Source: Halosimplex pelagicum
Lineage (GTDB): Archaea > Halobacteriota > Halobacteria > Halobacteriales > Haloarculaceae
Length of the DNA: 64,000 nt
Reading direction: 5' to 3'
Assembly (NCBI RefSeq): GCF_013415905.1
Contig: NZ_CP058909.1
Location: 4,898,001-4,962,000 of the forward strand
Positions 51,305-59,652 of this stretch are shown one piece after another. A program made the position numbers and the translations under genes. Numbering within the stretch: position 1 is the first letter of the stretch; every line of letters begins with the position of its first letter. The notes under the pieces are model-generated. The model saw nothing but the letters and a program-made list of their open reading frames with translations. It was not told the DNA's origin and made no database searches.

Positions 51305-51880
51305 GTGAAACGGAACTGGCGGCTGGTCGTGGGCGGTATCGCCGTGCTCCTGATCCTGCTCGTCGGTCTCGGCCTGGGCGTCGTCGCTGTCGAGAGCGGG
51401 ACGACCGTCGAGTCGACCGTCGTCACGTCCCAGGCCGGCAACGTCACGGCGACCGGATCGGATCTGGTCTTCCACGTCGACGGCGACAGCCGCTTCGCAG
51501 CGGGCGTCTCCGAGCGGCTCGAAGCCAGACTCGCAGACGAGGGCTACGCCGTCCGCACGGTCGAGTCGCTCGACGCGGACTACGAGTCGCCGGTCCTCGT
51601 CGTAAACGTGACGCGAGCGGAGATCGACAGCGGGATGGTCGCCCACAACGCGACCCTCGAAGTCGAGACCTACTACGCGACCGACTGGAACAGGACGACC
51701 TACGAGGCGGCCCGCGAGTCCGGGAGCGTGGAGCTACGCGGGCGGGACACCGCAGTCGTCGAAGGCGAGTTCCGCATCCGGGACAGAACCCGCGGTCTGC
51801 CCGGCCGCTATCTCGGGCAGCTCACCGGCGAGATCGTCGACGCCGTCGCCGAGAGCTTCCGCGCTGACCTGCCGCGCTGA
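51305..51880 (+). CDS. Membrane-anchored secreted protein, unknown
   Basis: The 191-residue protein (GTG start at 51305) has one N-terminal membrane segment (LVVGGIAVLLILLVGLGLGVV) and an extracellular alpha/beta domain. Motifs include NVTATGSDLVFHVDGD, LVVNVTRAEIDSGMVAHNATLEV with several N-glycosylation sequons. Family not recognised. It follows the pectinesterase gene by 36 bp and may be co-transcribed. Confidence 0.75.
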   Translation: MKRNWRLVVGGIAVLLILLVGLGLGVVAVESGTTVESTVVTSQAGNVTATGSDLVFHVDGDSRFAAGVSERLEARLADEGYAVRTVESLDADYESPVLVVNVTRAEIDSGMVAHNATLEVETYYATDWNRTTYEAARESGSVELRGRDTAVVEGEFRIRDRTRGLPGRYLGQLTGEIVDAVAESFRADLPR

Positions 51881-51943
51881 CCGACGCCCCGCGGGCGGCG
51901 TCCGAGACGTTTTTGCCTCCCCGGCGTCTCCGTTCGGGTAGCA

Positions 51944-52396
51944 GTGGCGATCACGGACAAGATCTACATCAAGAACCACCAGCAGATCGCCTCCCAGTTA
52001 GAGACCTCGTTCCCGAAGGGGGCGTTCAAGGGGGCGACGCTGGACATGCTCTTCCAGGGGGAGAACCTCGCGAAACTCGACGACACGACCCAGGACCGGG
52101 TGCTCGACTTCGCGACCGACTTCATGGACTGCGACTGCGAGGCCAACCCCCACTGCGGCCACCCCGAGGAGAAGTTCGTCCGCTACCTCCTCGGACTGCG
52201 CGCCCAGGGGCTCGGCCCCGACGCCATCGTCGACGTGATGGGCGACGACTACATGCTCTACGCCTACCCCGGCGACGTGCTCTCCTTCCTCGACGGCGCC
52301 GTCCGCACGCTCGAAGCCGTCGAGACCCTCGCCGACGTGGACGGCCGCTCCGACTTCGCGAGCGACGCCCGTCGCAAGCGCGAGGAACTGTTGTAG
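51944..52396 (+). CDS. Conserved haloarchaeal protein with Cys/His cluster (DUF5814-like)
   Basis: The 150-residue protein (GTG start) begins AITDKIYIKNHQQIASQLE, followed by FPKGAFKGATLDMLFQGENLA and a Cys/His cluster DFMDCDCEANPHCGHPEEKF that could bind zinc. The sequence resembles small haloarchaeal proteins or domains found with DEAD-box helicases (DUF5814-like). No catalytic motif. It is probably its own transcript and converges with a HAD gene. Confidence in the family name is moderate. Confidence 0.7.
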   Translation: MAITDKIYIKNHQQIASQLETSFPKGAFKGATLDMLFQGENLAKLDDTTQDRVLDFATDFMDCDCEANPHCGHPEEKFVRYLLGLRAQGLGPDAIVDVMGDDYMLYAYPGDVLSFLDGAVRTLEAVETLADVDGRSDFASDARRKREELL

Positions 52397-52417
52397 GGAC
52401 TCTCTCGGCCGCCGTTC

Positions 52418-53101
52418 TCACTCAGCCAGCGCGTCGACGAGGTCGTGAAAGGTCTCGATCGTCAGGTCCGGCCCGGGGCCGAACGTCTCCGGCGGGTCGC
52501 CCTTCCGGTCGACCCACACGCCCTGCATCCCGGCGTGGATCGCGCCCATCACGTCGAACCACAGCGCCGTGACGTGCGCCAGGTTCTCGGCCGGCTCGCC
52601 GACCCGCTCGGCCGCGTGACGGTACAGGTCGGCGTGGGGCTTGAACAGCTCCACCTCGTCGGCGCTGATGGTGTCCGCGATCAGGCCGTCGATGTCGGCG
52701 TGGTCGACCAGCGAGTCGAGCATCTCGGGATTCCCGTTTGAGAGGACGTAACAGTCGTAGCCCGCGCCGACGAGTCGCTCCAGCCCGTCGCGCACGTCGT
52801 CGAACACGTCGAGTTCGTGGTAGACGGCGAGGATCTCGTCGCGCTCGTCGGCCGAGAGGTCCGCGCCGGTCGCGTCGAGGGCGTACTGGAGCGCGTCGCG
52901 GTTCACTTCGTAGAACGGCCGGTAGGCGTCGACGTGGTTGGCGACCATCGTGTACTCCAGCGAGCGCGCCCGCCAGATCTCCGAGACGGGTTCCGGGTCG
53001 TCGACCCGCTCCGCGAGCGCCCGCTCGGCCGCGTCCACGTCTACGAGCGTGCTATACGAGTCGAACGTGAGCGCCGAGACGCGCCCCGGATCGAACGCCA
53101 T
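52418..53101 (-). CDS. HAD-superfamily hydrolase, haloacid-dehalogenase type II
   Basis: The 227-residue protein starts at ATG 53101 (MAFDPGRVS). HAD motif I is LTFDSYSTLVD with nucleophile Asp14 followed by Ser rather than the Gly-Thr of phosphatases, as in L-2-haloacid dehalogenases. Motif II is VLSNGNPEML and motif III is ELFKPHADLY with the Lys. HVTALWFDVMGA replaces the usual acidic motif IV. It likely dehalogenates or hydrolyses a small acid. Confidence 0.88.
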   Translation of the reverse strand: MAFDPGRVSALTFDSYSTLVDVDAAERALAERVDDPEPVSEIWRARSLEYTMVANHVDAYRPFYEVNRDALQYALDATGADLSADERDEILAVYHELDVFDDVRDGLERLVGAGYDCYVLSNGNPEMLDSLVDHADIDGLIADTISADEVELFKPHADLYRHAAERVGEPAENLAHVTALWFDVMGAIHAGMQGVWVDRKGDPPETFGPGPDLTIETFHDLVDALAE

Positions 53102-53213
53102 ACGGTAGCACACCACGCTCGCGAGTCATATAACGGCTCGGCTGGCGAGTGTGGAACCCGAGAGCGACGAGTGGAAAGTGAGAGAAGGGGAGAAGCGAAG
53201 AGAACGGACCGCG

Positions 53214-53651
53214 CTAGATCGACTCTTCGAAGTTGCCCAGGCGGTAGGAGGCCTCCTCGTCGTCCTCGCTGCCGTCGAGGTCTTCGAGCTGGACCACGTC
53301 CTCCTGGTCGTGTTCGTCGAGCTGCTGGCGCAGTTTCGTCACGTAGCGCTTGTGCTCCTCGAGCTGTTCGCGGAGGTGCTCGGCCTCGAGTTCGAGCCGC
53401 TCGTGCTCGCGGACGAAGCTCTTGGGGACTTCGACCTTCGGCGGGAAGCTCTCGGTGTCGCTCGTCGACGCGCTGGACTCGTTGAGCTGGTGTTCCGGTA
53501 CCACCTCCACCTGCCCGTCGTGGGCGACGAGCATGTCGACGTAGTCCCGGAAGACCGCCGACAGCGAGAGATCCCGCTCGTCGGCAATTTCGCGGAGCGT
53601 CTCGAACTTGTCCTCGCTCACGCGAAAGGAGATGGTCTTGTTCTTACTCAT
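53214..53651 (-). CDS. Ribbon-helix-helix protein with coiled-coil tail
   Basis: The 145-residue protein starts with an RHH DNA-binding domain (KTISFRVSEDKFETLREIADERDLSLSAVFRDYVDML, residues 4-43). From about 75 to 120 it forms a coiled coil (REHERLELEAEHLREQLEEHKRYVTKLRQQLDEHDQE), ending in an acidic tail. This is the layout of haloarchaeal RHH regulators such as CdrL-like proteins, but ftsZ is not adjacent. A TATA-like ATGATTAAG near 53680 (minus strand) supports ATG 53651. Targets unknown. Confidence 0.8.
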   Translation of the reverse strand: MSKNKTISFRVSEDKFETLREIADERDLSLSAVFRDYVDMLVAHDGQVEVVPEHQLNESSASTSDTESFPPKVEVPKSFVREHERLELEAEHLREQLEEHKRYVTKLRQQLDEHDQEDVVQLEDLDGSEDDEEASYRLGNFEESI

Positions 53652-53895
53652 TGCTCACCACTCGTTTCCCGTCCCACTTAATCATTTGTCAGACGATGGC
53701 ACGAGACTCCGGCCTCTTGAAATAAATCGACTCGCCCGCCGTGTCGGCCGATATCCACCCGAACGGCGGAATCGAATCTGATAACCGGGCGACGATCGAG
53801 CGGTATCGCGCTGCCCGCCGGCGACCCCGTCGGCCACCGTGTCGTCTCAGCGCAAATGAATCGGATCGCGATGGGTCGCTACCGCGGGTCGCCCG

Positions 53896-54519
53896 TCAGG
53901 CGTCGGGTTCGGCGGCGACCGCTTCCTCGTCTTCGAGGCTCTCCAGCGCCTCGACGACCTGCCGCCGGTAGTCCTCGACCGGCAAGTCGTACTCCTCCTG
54001 GGCCATCGCGACGTACTCGTCGACGGCGGCGTCGCCGTCGTCGCCGGTCTGGTCGGTGTAGTGGTCGATCCGGTCGAGCGTGCGCTCGGCCGTCTCGACG
54101 ACCCAGCGGTCCCGGGTCGCCGCGTCGACCTCGGTGATCGACTCCGGTCGAACGGAGACGTTCACCTCGCCGTCGTCGGTCTCGTAGGTGCGGGGCTTGC
54201 CGACCACGGAGATGTACGCCGGCGGTTCTAGCTCCCGCAGCATCGAGGCCGCGTCGGGCTGGTACTGACCCGCGTACATGTAGTAGCGGTCGCCGTTGGG
54301 GTCGATGACCTGCCCCTGCCAGTACTCGCTGTCGTCGCCCACGTCCTCGGTCTCCATGAGCGTCCCGACGAGGAACACGCGGTTGGCCCGCTCGCCCGTC
54401 GGGAGCAGCAGGTACACCGGCGCTCGCTCGTCGTCGCTCTCCTTGAACGTGTACGTCGCGTCGTTGAACTCGCCCGCGAACACGCGGCGGGCGACCTCGC
54501 GGGTGGGTGTCGTGGCCAT
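53896..54519 (-). CDS. rpap3: RPA-associated protein (Rpap3-like)
   Basis: The 207-residue protein matches the haloarchaeal RPA-associated family (COG3390-type): VARRVFAGEFNDATYTFKESDDERAPVYLLLPTG, NRVFLVGTLMETEDVG, and an OB-like ISVVGKPRTYETDDGEVNVSVRPESITEV. In Haloferax these proteins act with their RPA partner in DNA repair. Its ATG follows directly on the TAG of the RPA gene, so both are made from one mRNA. The gene symbol is by analogy. Confidence 0.85.
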   Translation of the reverse strand: MATTPTREVARRVFAGEFNDATYTFKESDDERAPVYLLLPTGERANRVFLVGTLMETEDVGDDSEYWQGQVIDPNGDRYYMYAGQYQPDAASMLRELEPPAYISVVGKPRTYETDDGEVNVSVRPESITEVDAATRDRWVVETAERTLDRIDHYTDQTGDDGDAAVDEYVAMAQEEYDLPVEDYRRQVVEALESLEDEEAVAAEPDA

Positions 54520-55455
54520 CTATATCGACCTCGCTTTGATCAGCACGGCCTCTGCATCCGTCGGCTCGGAGAGTCGCTCGACCTCGTCGACCAGCACGTA
54601 CCGACGGAACGTCGGTCCGGTGACGCGGTAGTACTTGCCCAAGAGATCCGCGCGCATTTCGTCGGCGACGACGGACGTGTCCAGTGCGTCCATCGCCATC
54701 TCCTGGGCCTCCTCCAGCGTGATGCCGGTCAGCGCCTCGGTGGCCTCCTGGTTAAACAGGATCTCGTGGACCTCCTCGCCGTCGTCGAGCACGCCCTTGA
54801 TGCGGAGGTCGAACTCGCCCTCGACCTCGCCGTGTTCGTTACAGCGACCGTTCTGGAGGACGCGCGTGCAGTCCTCCTCGGGACAGCGCTTGATGAGCCC
54901 CGAGCCGGACTGGATGTCGACCAGCGCGCCCTCGACGCTCACGTCGTCGTCGCCGACCTCGATCTCCTCGTCGAGCTCCTCGATCACCGTCGTCCGGTTG
55001 AGCTTCACCGAGAACCGCCCCTCGTACTCGTCGGTCACGACGTTCCGGAGGTCGTAGACCTTCCCTTCTTCCAGCTCGGGGAGGTCGGACTTCGACCACT
55101 TGGTGAACTTGATCGTGCCCGTCTCGTCGCCGAACAGGCCGACCTGTGCCACGGCGTCGGAGTTGGCTTCCCACAGCTCCGTGACCTCGCCCTTGATGTC
55201 GACCCACTCCTCGGGGGCGTCGACATCGGCGACCTGGACGCGCTCGTTGCCGGAGCCGCCGCCGCCCAGCTCGTCGCGCTCCATCCCCGCCTCGTCGAGG
55301 TAGGTGTTGGTGACGCTCCGTCGGGCCTCCGAGAGGGGGACCCTGTACTCGTTGACCAGCGTGTCGAGACGCTCCTCCACGTCGTCGACCGAAAGGTCTA
55401 GCTGGTCCTCGAACTGTTCGTGTATCTCTGTCGCCTGGGTACGCAAATCCGTCAT
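54520..55455 (-). CDS. rpa3: Replication protein A, RPA3 type
   Basis: The 311-residue single-strand DNA-binding protein has an N-terminal helical segment, an OB fold at about 83-165 (WVDIKGEVTELWEANSDAVAQVGLFGDETGTIKFTKW), a zinc finger at 191-208 (Cys191, Cys196, Cys205, His208 as CPEEDC...CNEH) and a further OB-like region. Length and the co-encoded associated protein fit RPA3 of Haloferax rather than RPA1 or RPA2. It protects ssDNA in replication and repair. A 14-codon leader ORF ends over its ATG. Confidence 0.87.
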   Translation of the reverse strand: MTDLRTQATEIHEQFEDQLDLSVDDVEERLDTLVNEYRVPLSEARRSVTNTYLDEAGMERDELGGGGSGNERVQVADVDAPEEWVDIKGEVTELWEANSDAVAQVGLFGDETGTIKFTKWSKSDLPELEEGKVYDLRNVVTDEYEGRFSVKLNRTTVIEELDEEIEVGDDDVSVEGALVDIQSGSGLIKRCPEEDCTRVLQNGRCNEHGEVEGEFDLRIKGVLDDGEEVHEILFNQEATEALTGITLEEAQEMAMDALDTSVVADEMRADLLGKYYRVTGPTFRRYVLVDEVERLSEPTDAEAVLIKARSI

Positions 55456-55496
55456 CTGTGTCGTTCCTGTCTCCGCGTTGTTTCGATGGGAGACAT
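55452..55496 (-). CDS. Leaderless 14-codon ORF coupled to rpa3
   Basis: ATG 55496 sits about 25 bp from the only TATA box of the operon, exactly where a leaderless transcript would begin. The frame encodes MSPIETTRRQERHR and its TGA overlaps the rpa3 ATG (ATGA). Ribosomes starting at the mRNA 5' end would therefore finish at the rpa3 start and could reinitiate. No Shine-Dalgarno is obvious before rpa3. It may be a regulatory leader peptide; expression unproved. Confidence 0.5.
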   Translation of the reverse strand: MSPIETTRRQERHR

Positions 55497-55515
55497 GCGT
55501 CTCTTGGTCGCCCCC

Positions 55516-55525
55516 GTATATAAAC
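55516..55525 (-). promoter_or_regulatory. TATA box of the rpa3 operon
   Basis: GTTTATATAC on the minus strand is a strong TATA box. Its centre is about 25 bp before ATG 55496 and 65 bp before the rpa3 ATG. Confidence 0.7.
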
Positions 55526-55693
55526 TCTCGGCCAGCGGGGTGAAAGTGGAAAGCGACGGAATAGGGGGACATACGTCCGGTTCTACAGCGAGTGTCGTCG
55601 ACCAGTTGCTCGGCCTCGAGTGATCCAGCGGTTCCCAAATCGCTTCCCGAACGCCGACGGGGCTAAGGGCCACCCGAACTAACCGACGGCCAG

Positions 55694-55975
55694 ATGGCAG
55701 ACGACCGCATTGAGCGCGTCCTCCGGCAGAAGCTCCGGTCGGCGGGCCGCCAGATCGGCGAGGCCAAGCGCGCCTACAGACACGCCCGCCGCTCCGCGGA
55801 GGCGGATCTGCCCCACGGCGACGACGGGCGCGCGCGGATCGTCTGCCGGCGCTACGCCGAACGCCGCGCGGTCGAACTCGACCCCGAGCACCGGCCGGGC
55901 TGTTTCGACCCCCAGTCCCAGGACTGCCAGGGCTGCGTCGAGGACATCCGCTCGGGCGATATCGAGACGTGGTGA
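55694..55975 (+). CDS. Small conserved haloarchaeal protein (DUF7091-like)
   Basis: The 93-residue protein has a basic helical N-terminus (IERVLRQKLRSAGRQIGEAKRAYRHARRSA) and a C-terminal cysteine pair region PGCFDPQSQDCQGCVEDIRSG with three Cys plus an earlier IVCRRYAERR. Metal binding is possible. It resembles the DUF7091 family of haloarchaea. Divergent from the rpa3 operon. Function unknown. Confidence 0.78.
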   Translation: MADDRIERVLRQKLRSAGRQIGEAKRAYRHARRSAEADLPHGDDGRARIVCRRYAERRAVELDPEHRPGCFDPQSQDCQGCVEDIRSGDIETW

Positions 55976-56027
55976 GCGCGGCGACGTTTTCCGACAGTGA
56001 CTTGACACCCCGGGCCGATCTGTGGCT

Positions 56028-56747
56028 ATGGCTCTCCGCGCCGAGTACGAGATCGGCTGCGACGCCCTCCCGCTGGTCGACGTGGCCGCGGCGGTGCCCG
56101 ACGCGGCCATCGAACTCTCGATCGGGCTGGGCGAGGGGGAGCGGCCGCGCTTCACCGCGGTCGTGATCGCCGACACCGAAACGACCGCGGCCGTCGAAGA
56201 GGCCTTCGAGCGCACGGCGTTCGTCGGCGAGTACAGGCTCGTCGTCCGCGAGGGTGACACCAGCCGGTACACCATCGCGCCGGGCACGAGCATGGCCGAA
56301 CAGCTCGGCGACCACCTCGACGATCTCGACGACCTGCGCGCGCTCTACGAGACGCCCGTCCAGATCGGGTTCATCCGCGCCACCCCGACGGGCTGGGTCC
56401 AGGCCGGCCGATTCGCCGACCGCGCCGCGTTCGACGAACTCCGGGAGTTCTGGCAACGCAACACCGGATTCCGGCTGCGCAAACTCACCCCCGTCGGCGA
56501 CGACGCCGACGACCGGTTCGGTCCCGGCTCCGACGGCGACGGCCTCACCGACGCCCAGCGGGCGGCGATCCGGACCGCCAACCGACTGGGCTACTTCGAG
56601 ATCCCGCGGACGGCGACGCTCGACGACGTGGCCGCGGAACTCGGCATCTCGGCGTCGTCGTGTTCCGAGCGGCTCCGCCGGGCACAGACCCACCTCGTCG
56701 AGACCCACGTCGAGGAGCGACCGCGACCTGTCGAACGGCCGCTCTGA
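56028..56747 (+). CDS. Bacterio-opsin-activator-type HTH regulator
   Basis: The 239-residue protein starts at ATG 56028 (or GTG 56022). The N-terminal 165 residues form a GAF-like sensor region with VIADTETTAAVEEAFERTAFVGEYRLVV; the C-terminal HTH_10-type domain reads LTDAQRAAIRTANRLGYFEIPRTATLDDVAAELGISASSCSERLRRAQTHL. Second regulator of this class in the window, unrelated in its sensor half to that at 5480. Targets unknown. Confidence 0.87.
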   Translation: MALRAEYEIGCDALPLVDVAAAVPDAAIELSIGLGEGERPRFTAVVIADTETTAAVEEAFERTAFVGEYRLVVREGDTSRYTIAPGTSMAEQLGDHLDDLDDLRALYETPVQIGFIRATPTGWVQAGRFADRAAFDELREFWQRNTGFRLRKLTPVGDDADDRFGPGSDGDGLTDAQRAAIRTANRLGYFEIPRTATLDDVAAELGISASSCSERLRRAQTHLVETHVEERPRPVERPL

Positions 56748-56797
56748 CCTCGGCCGTCGAGCGTATCGCTGCCGCCCGCTCCCGGTGAACTGATCGG

Positions 56798-57154
56798 TCA
56801 GTACCCTCCGGATACATCTCCGGAGAGGTACGCGACGCTCCGATCGACGACCCGGCGGGTGAACGCGTCGGTCACGGCCCCTTGCGTGTTCGCGACTGCG
56901 TCGTGTTTGACGGTCGCCAGCACCCACGGTGAACAGTACGACGTTCGGTCGGGGTCGGACCCCACCACCCAGTCCTCGTCGGTGATCCCGATGTTGTCCG
57001 GAAGATCACTCAGCGTCAATCCCGCACAGAGGTACTCTTCACCGGCGTACGGGATCGCGTCGGCGGAAAGCACCAGCCACGGTCGGGGGTCTCCACCGGT
57101 GTTGTAGGGGTCCGGCGCCCAGAGCACGTCGCCGGCCGCGAACCGGTCACTCAT
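56798..57154 (-). CDS. PemK/MazF-family toxin-like protein
   Basis: The 118-residue protein shows the PemK/MazF SH3-like barrel: FAAGDVLWAPDPYNTGGDPRPWLVLS, then EEYLCAGLTLSD and a late SPWVLATVKHDAV with the conserved basic segment. The family cuts single-stranded mRNA. Its start overlaps the 3' end of the HTH gene upstream by 8 bp, so the two are co-translated as a toxin-antitoxin-type unit. Confidence 0.8.
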   Translation of the reverse strand: MSDRFAAGDVLWAPDPYNTGGDPRPWLVLSADAIPYAGEEYLCAGLTLSDLPDNIGITDEDWVVGSDPDRTSYCSPWVLATVKHDAVANTQGAVTDAFTRRVVDRSVAYLSGDVSGGY

Positions 57155-57524
57155 CGCGATGTTCGCGAGGGTCGACGGCGTGGTCCCGCCAGGCCGCCAT
57201 CTCCGGCGTCTCGTCGTCAGCCTCGCGGTCCGCGAGCGCGGCGGCGGACTGGGTGGCCGCCGCATCCACGCTTCGGTCGTGGTCGCTGACGCGCCAGTAG
57301 TGCCCGCGGTGGTCGACGCGCCCACGCTCGCGCAGTCGGACGAGCGTCGGCCCGACGGACCCCGATTTCACGTCCGTCGCGTCCGCGATCTCGCTCTGCG
57401 TGTACGCCTTGTCCGGATTGTCCCGGAGAAAGGCGAGGATCGACGCCGCGTTCGTGCCCGGGGTCGGTCCGTCTCCATCCCCGTCGGCACCCAGTCGCTC
57501 GAATCGATCCGTACTGATCGGCAT
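57147..57524 (-). CDS. Winged-helix antitoxin-like regulator
   Basis: The 125-residue protein starts at ATG 57524 (MPISTDRFERLG). Residues 27-75 form a MarR-like winged helix (ILAFLRDNPDKAYTQSEIADATDVKSGSVGPTLVRLRERGRV). The C-terminal tail is acidic and Ala-rich, and probably unfolded until it binds the toxin. An array of six ATAC units lies just upstream and is the likely operator of this pair. Confidence 0.78.
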   Translation of the reverse strand: MPISTDRFERLGADGDGDGPTPGTNAASILAFLRDNPDKAYTQSEIADATDVKSGSVGPTLVRLRERGRVDHRGHYWRVSDHDRSVDAAATQSAAALADREADDETPEMAAWRDHAVDPREHRDE

Positions 57525-57536
57525 ACCGGTGATAGT

Positions 57537-57584
57537 GTATCGCGAGTATTGAATGTATTGTTGTATCTGATGTATCGAACGTAT
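57537..57584 (-). promoter_or_regulatory. Six-unit ATAC direct-repeat array
   Basis: On the minus strand the tetramer ATAC recurs six times (plus-strand GTAT at 57537, 57546, 57555, 57563, 57572 and 57581) with spacings 9, 9, 8, 9 and 9 bp. Several units extend to GATACA. The array starts 13 bp before ATG 57524 and covers the expected TATA and start region, so cooperative binding by the encoded winged-helix protein would shut the operon. Confidence 0.6.
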
Positions 57585-57708
57585 CAACGAACCCGCCAGT
57601 ACGGCCCGCGCGACTCGGCGTCGGGAAGAGGTGCTGCGGAACTGGCCTAAAAACGGCCGCACGACTGAGAGTCAGGCGTAGCCCCGCGACCCCACAACGA
57701 GGACTCCC

Positions 57709-58545
57709 ATGCCGACGACAGGCACAGCGACCGCAGCGGACGGTATCGAGGTCGAGTACGAACGCCATGGCGACGGCCAGCCCGTCGTCCTCCTGCACGG
57801 CGGGATGGCCCCCCGGCAGTACTGGCAACCGGTCCTACCACATCTGGAGGGGTACGCCGCGGTCGTTCCCCAACGCCGGGGTTTCGGGACCTGTCTCGAC
57901 GACCCCGAGGAGACCGGCCCCGACGAGGTACTGGAGCGGGAAGTCGCGTACACTCGCGCGCTCGTGGAAGACCTCGACGGCGAGAGCGACGAACCGCCGG
58001 TCCTGCTCGGCCACTCCTTCGGCGCGCTCACCGCGATCGAGGCCGCGCGAGGCCTCACCGCCGACGGCGAATCCGATGCCATCGAAGCCGTCGTCGCCTA
58101 CGAGCCCGCGATTCTCCCCGAGGCGTTCGCCGAGCACGCCGACCTGGCCGACCGAATGGCGGCCCGCCTCGACGACGGCGACCGCGAGGGCGCGATGAAG
58201 CTCTACGTCGAGCAGGTCGTCCTCGCCGGGGAGGTCGAGGATCTGGACGGCTGGCTGGCCGAGTGGCCCGTCTGGCCCGACTGCGTCGCCCTCGTCGAGG
58301 AAGTGGTCCGGATGAACCGCGCCGTCGAACGCTACGAGTTGCCCGACCGGCTCGACGTGGACGCGCCCGCACTCGTCCTCGCGGGGACCGAGGGACCCGA
58401 TTTCCTCCGCGAGAGCGCGCGGAACGTTCACGGCGCGCTCCCGTCGAGCCGGCTCGTCGAGTTCGACGGTGTCAGCCACTCCGGCCCCTCGGAAGCGCCC
58501 GAGCGAACCGTCGCCGAGGTGCGCGCGTTCCGCGACGCGCACTGA
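57709..58545 (+). CDS. Alpha/beta fold hydrolase
   Basis: The 278-residue protein has HGGMAPRQYW (oxyanion region), VPQRRGFGTC, the elbow LLGHSFGAL with the nucleophile Ser, the acid near LVLAGTEGPDFL (Glu or Asp; position unsettled) and the His in FDGVSHSGPSE. No signal peptide. The sequence resembles small esterase or lipase-type hydrolases. Substrate unknown. Starts at ATG 57709. Confidence 0.87.
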   Translation: MPTTGTATAADGIEVEYERHGDGQPVVLLHGGMAPRQYWQPVLPHLEGYAAVVPQRRGFGTCLDDPEETGPDEVLEREVAYTRALVEDLDGESDEPPVLLGHSFGALTAIEAARGLTADGESDAIEAVVAYEPAILPEAFAEHADLADRMAARLDDGDREGAMKLYVEQVVLAGEVEDLDGWLAEWPVWPDCVALVEEVVRMNRAVERYELPDRLDVDAPALVLAGTEGPDFLRESARNVHGALPSSRLVEFDGVSHSGPSEAPERTVAEVRAFRDAH

Positions 58546-58620
58546 TCGACACGACGAACCGTCACCGACACGCCCGCCGCGACCGGCGGCTATTTTTCCC
58601 GCCCGCTCCACCGACCGCAC

Positions 58621-59634
58621 ATGACCGACACCGTCGTCGCCGTCGTCCTCGCGGGCGGCACCGGCACCCGCCTCTACCCCGCCAGCCGCAGCGACCGTCC
58701 CAAGCAGTTCCTCCCGCTCGGCGGCGACCGCTCGCTGCTCGCCGAGACCGTCGACCGCGCCGGCTTCGCCGACGAGGTGTACGTCCTCACTCGTCCCGAC
58801 CTGGCCGACCAGGTCCGCGAACACGCCCCGAGCGCGGGCGTCCTCACCGAACCGGAACCGAAGGACACGGGACCCGCACTCGCCTACGCCGCCCACCGCG
58901 TCCGCGAGCAGGTCGGCGACTGCACCCTCGTGTGTCTCCCCAGCGACCACCACGTCGACGGCGACTTCGCCGGAACGATGGCCGACGCCGCCGCCGTCGC
59001 CGCCGAGACGGACTCGCTCGTGACCGTCGGCGTCGAACCCACGCGCCCGGAAACCGGCTACGGCTACATCAAGCCCGGTGACGAGTCGGAGACCGCGGAC
59101 GGGCGCACCTACTACCCCGTCGAGAAGTTCACGGAGAAACCCGATCAGGGCGCGGCGATGCGGTATCGCCACCACGGCTACTACTGGAACGCCGGGATGT
59201 TCGCCTGGACGCCCGACGCCTTCCTCCGGGAGGCCGCCGACGGCGAACTCGCCCCGCTGGTCGACGCGCTCGACGCGGGCAACCCCGAAGCCGGGTTCGA
59301 CGCCGTCGACCCGGTGAGCGTCGACTACGCGGTGATGGAGGCCACCGATTCGGCCGCGCTCGTGCCGGCGACCTTCGAGTGGGACGACCTGGGCGCCTGG
59401 GACGCCGTCGAGCGCGTCCTCGACGCCGACGCGGACGGCAACGTCGCGCTCGGCGACGCGCTCACGATCGACGCCGAGAACACCGTCGTCGCCACCGACG
59501 GCCACGCCAGCGTCGTCGGCGTCGAGGACCTCGTCGTCGCCTCGTACGGCGACCGCACGCTCGTCGTCCCAAAGGACCAGGCCCAGCGGGTGCGCGAGGT
59601 AGTCGCCGAACTGCGGGACGACGACCTGTTTTGA
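58621..59634 (+). CDS. manC: Mannose-1-phosphate guanylyltransferase
   Basis: The 337-residue protein has the pyrophosphorylase signature VLAGGTGTRLYPASRSDRPKQFLPL, then EPEPKDTGPALAYAA, LPSDHHVDGD with metal-binding Asp, TGYGYIKPG, VEKFTEKPD and YYWNAGMFAW, and VDYAVMEATDS, all ManC-specific. It makes GDP-mannose for glycosylation and polysaccharide synthesis. The C-terminal isomerase domain of bifunctional enzymes is absent. Confidence 0.93.
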   Translation: MTDTVVAVVLAGGTGTRLYPASRSDRPKQFLPLGGDRSLLAETVDRAGFADEVYVLTRPDLADQVREHAPSAGVLTEPEPKDTGPALAYAAHRVREQVGDCTLVCLPSDHHVDGDFAGTMADAAAVAAETDSLVTVGVEPTRPETGYGYIKPGDESETADGRTYYPVEKFTEKPDQGAAMRYRHHGYYWNAGMFAWTPDAFLREAADGELAPLVDALDAGNPEAGFDAVDPVSVDYAVMEATDSAALVPATFEWDDLGAWDAVERVLDADADGNVALGDALTIDAENTVVATDGHASVVGVEDLVVASYGDRTLVVPKDQAQRVREVVAELRDDDLF

Positions 59635-59652
59635 GACGCGGGCGGTCCCGGG

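Noticed and set aside
56788..56804. ACTGATCGGTCAGT near 56790 as a fourth TetR operator
   Set aside because: It lies at the 3' ends of two convergent genes, not in a promoter, so a chance match or terminator stem is likelier.
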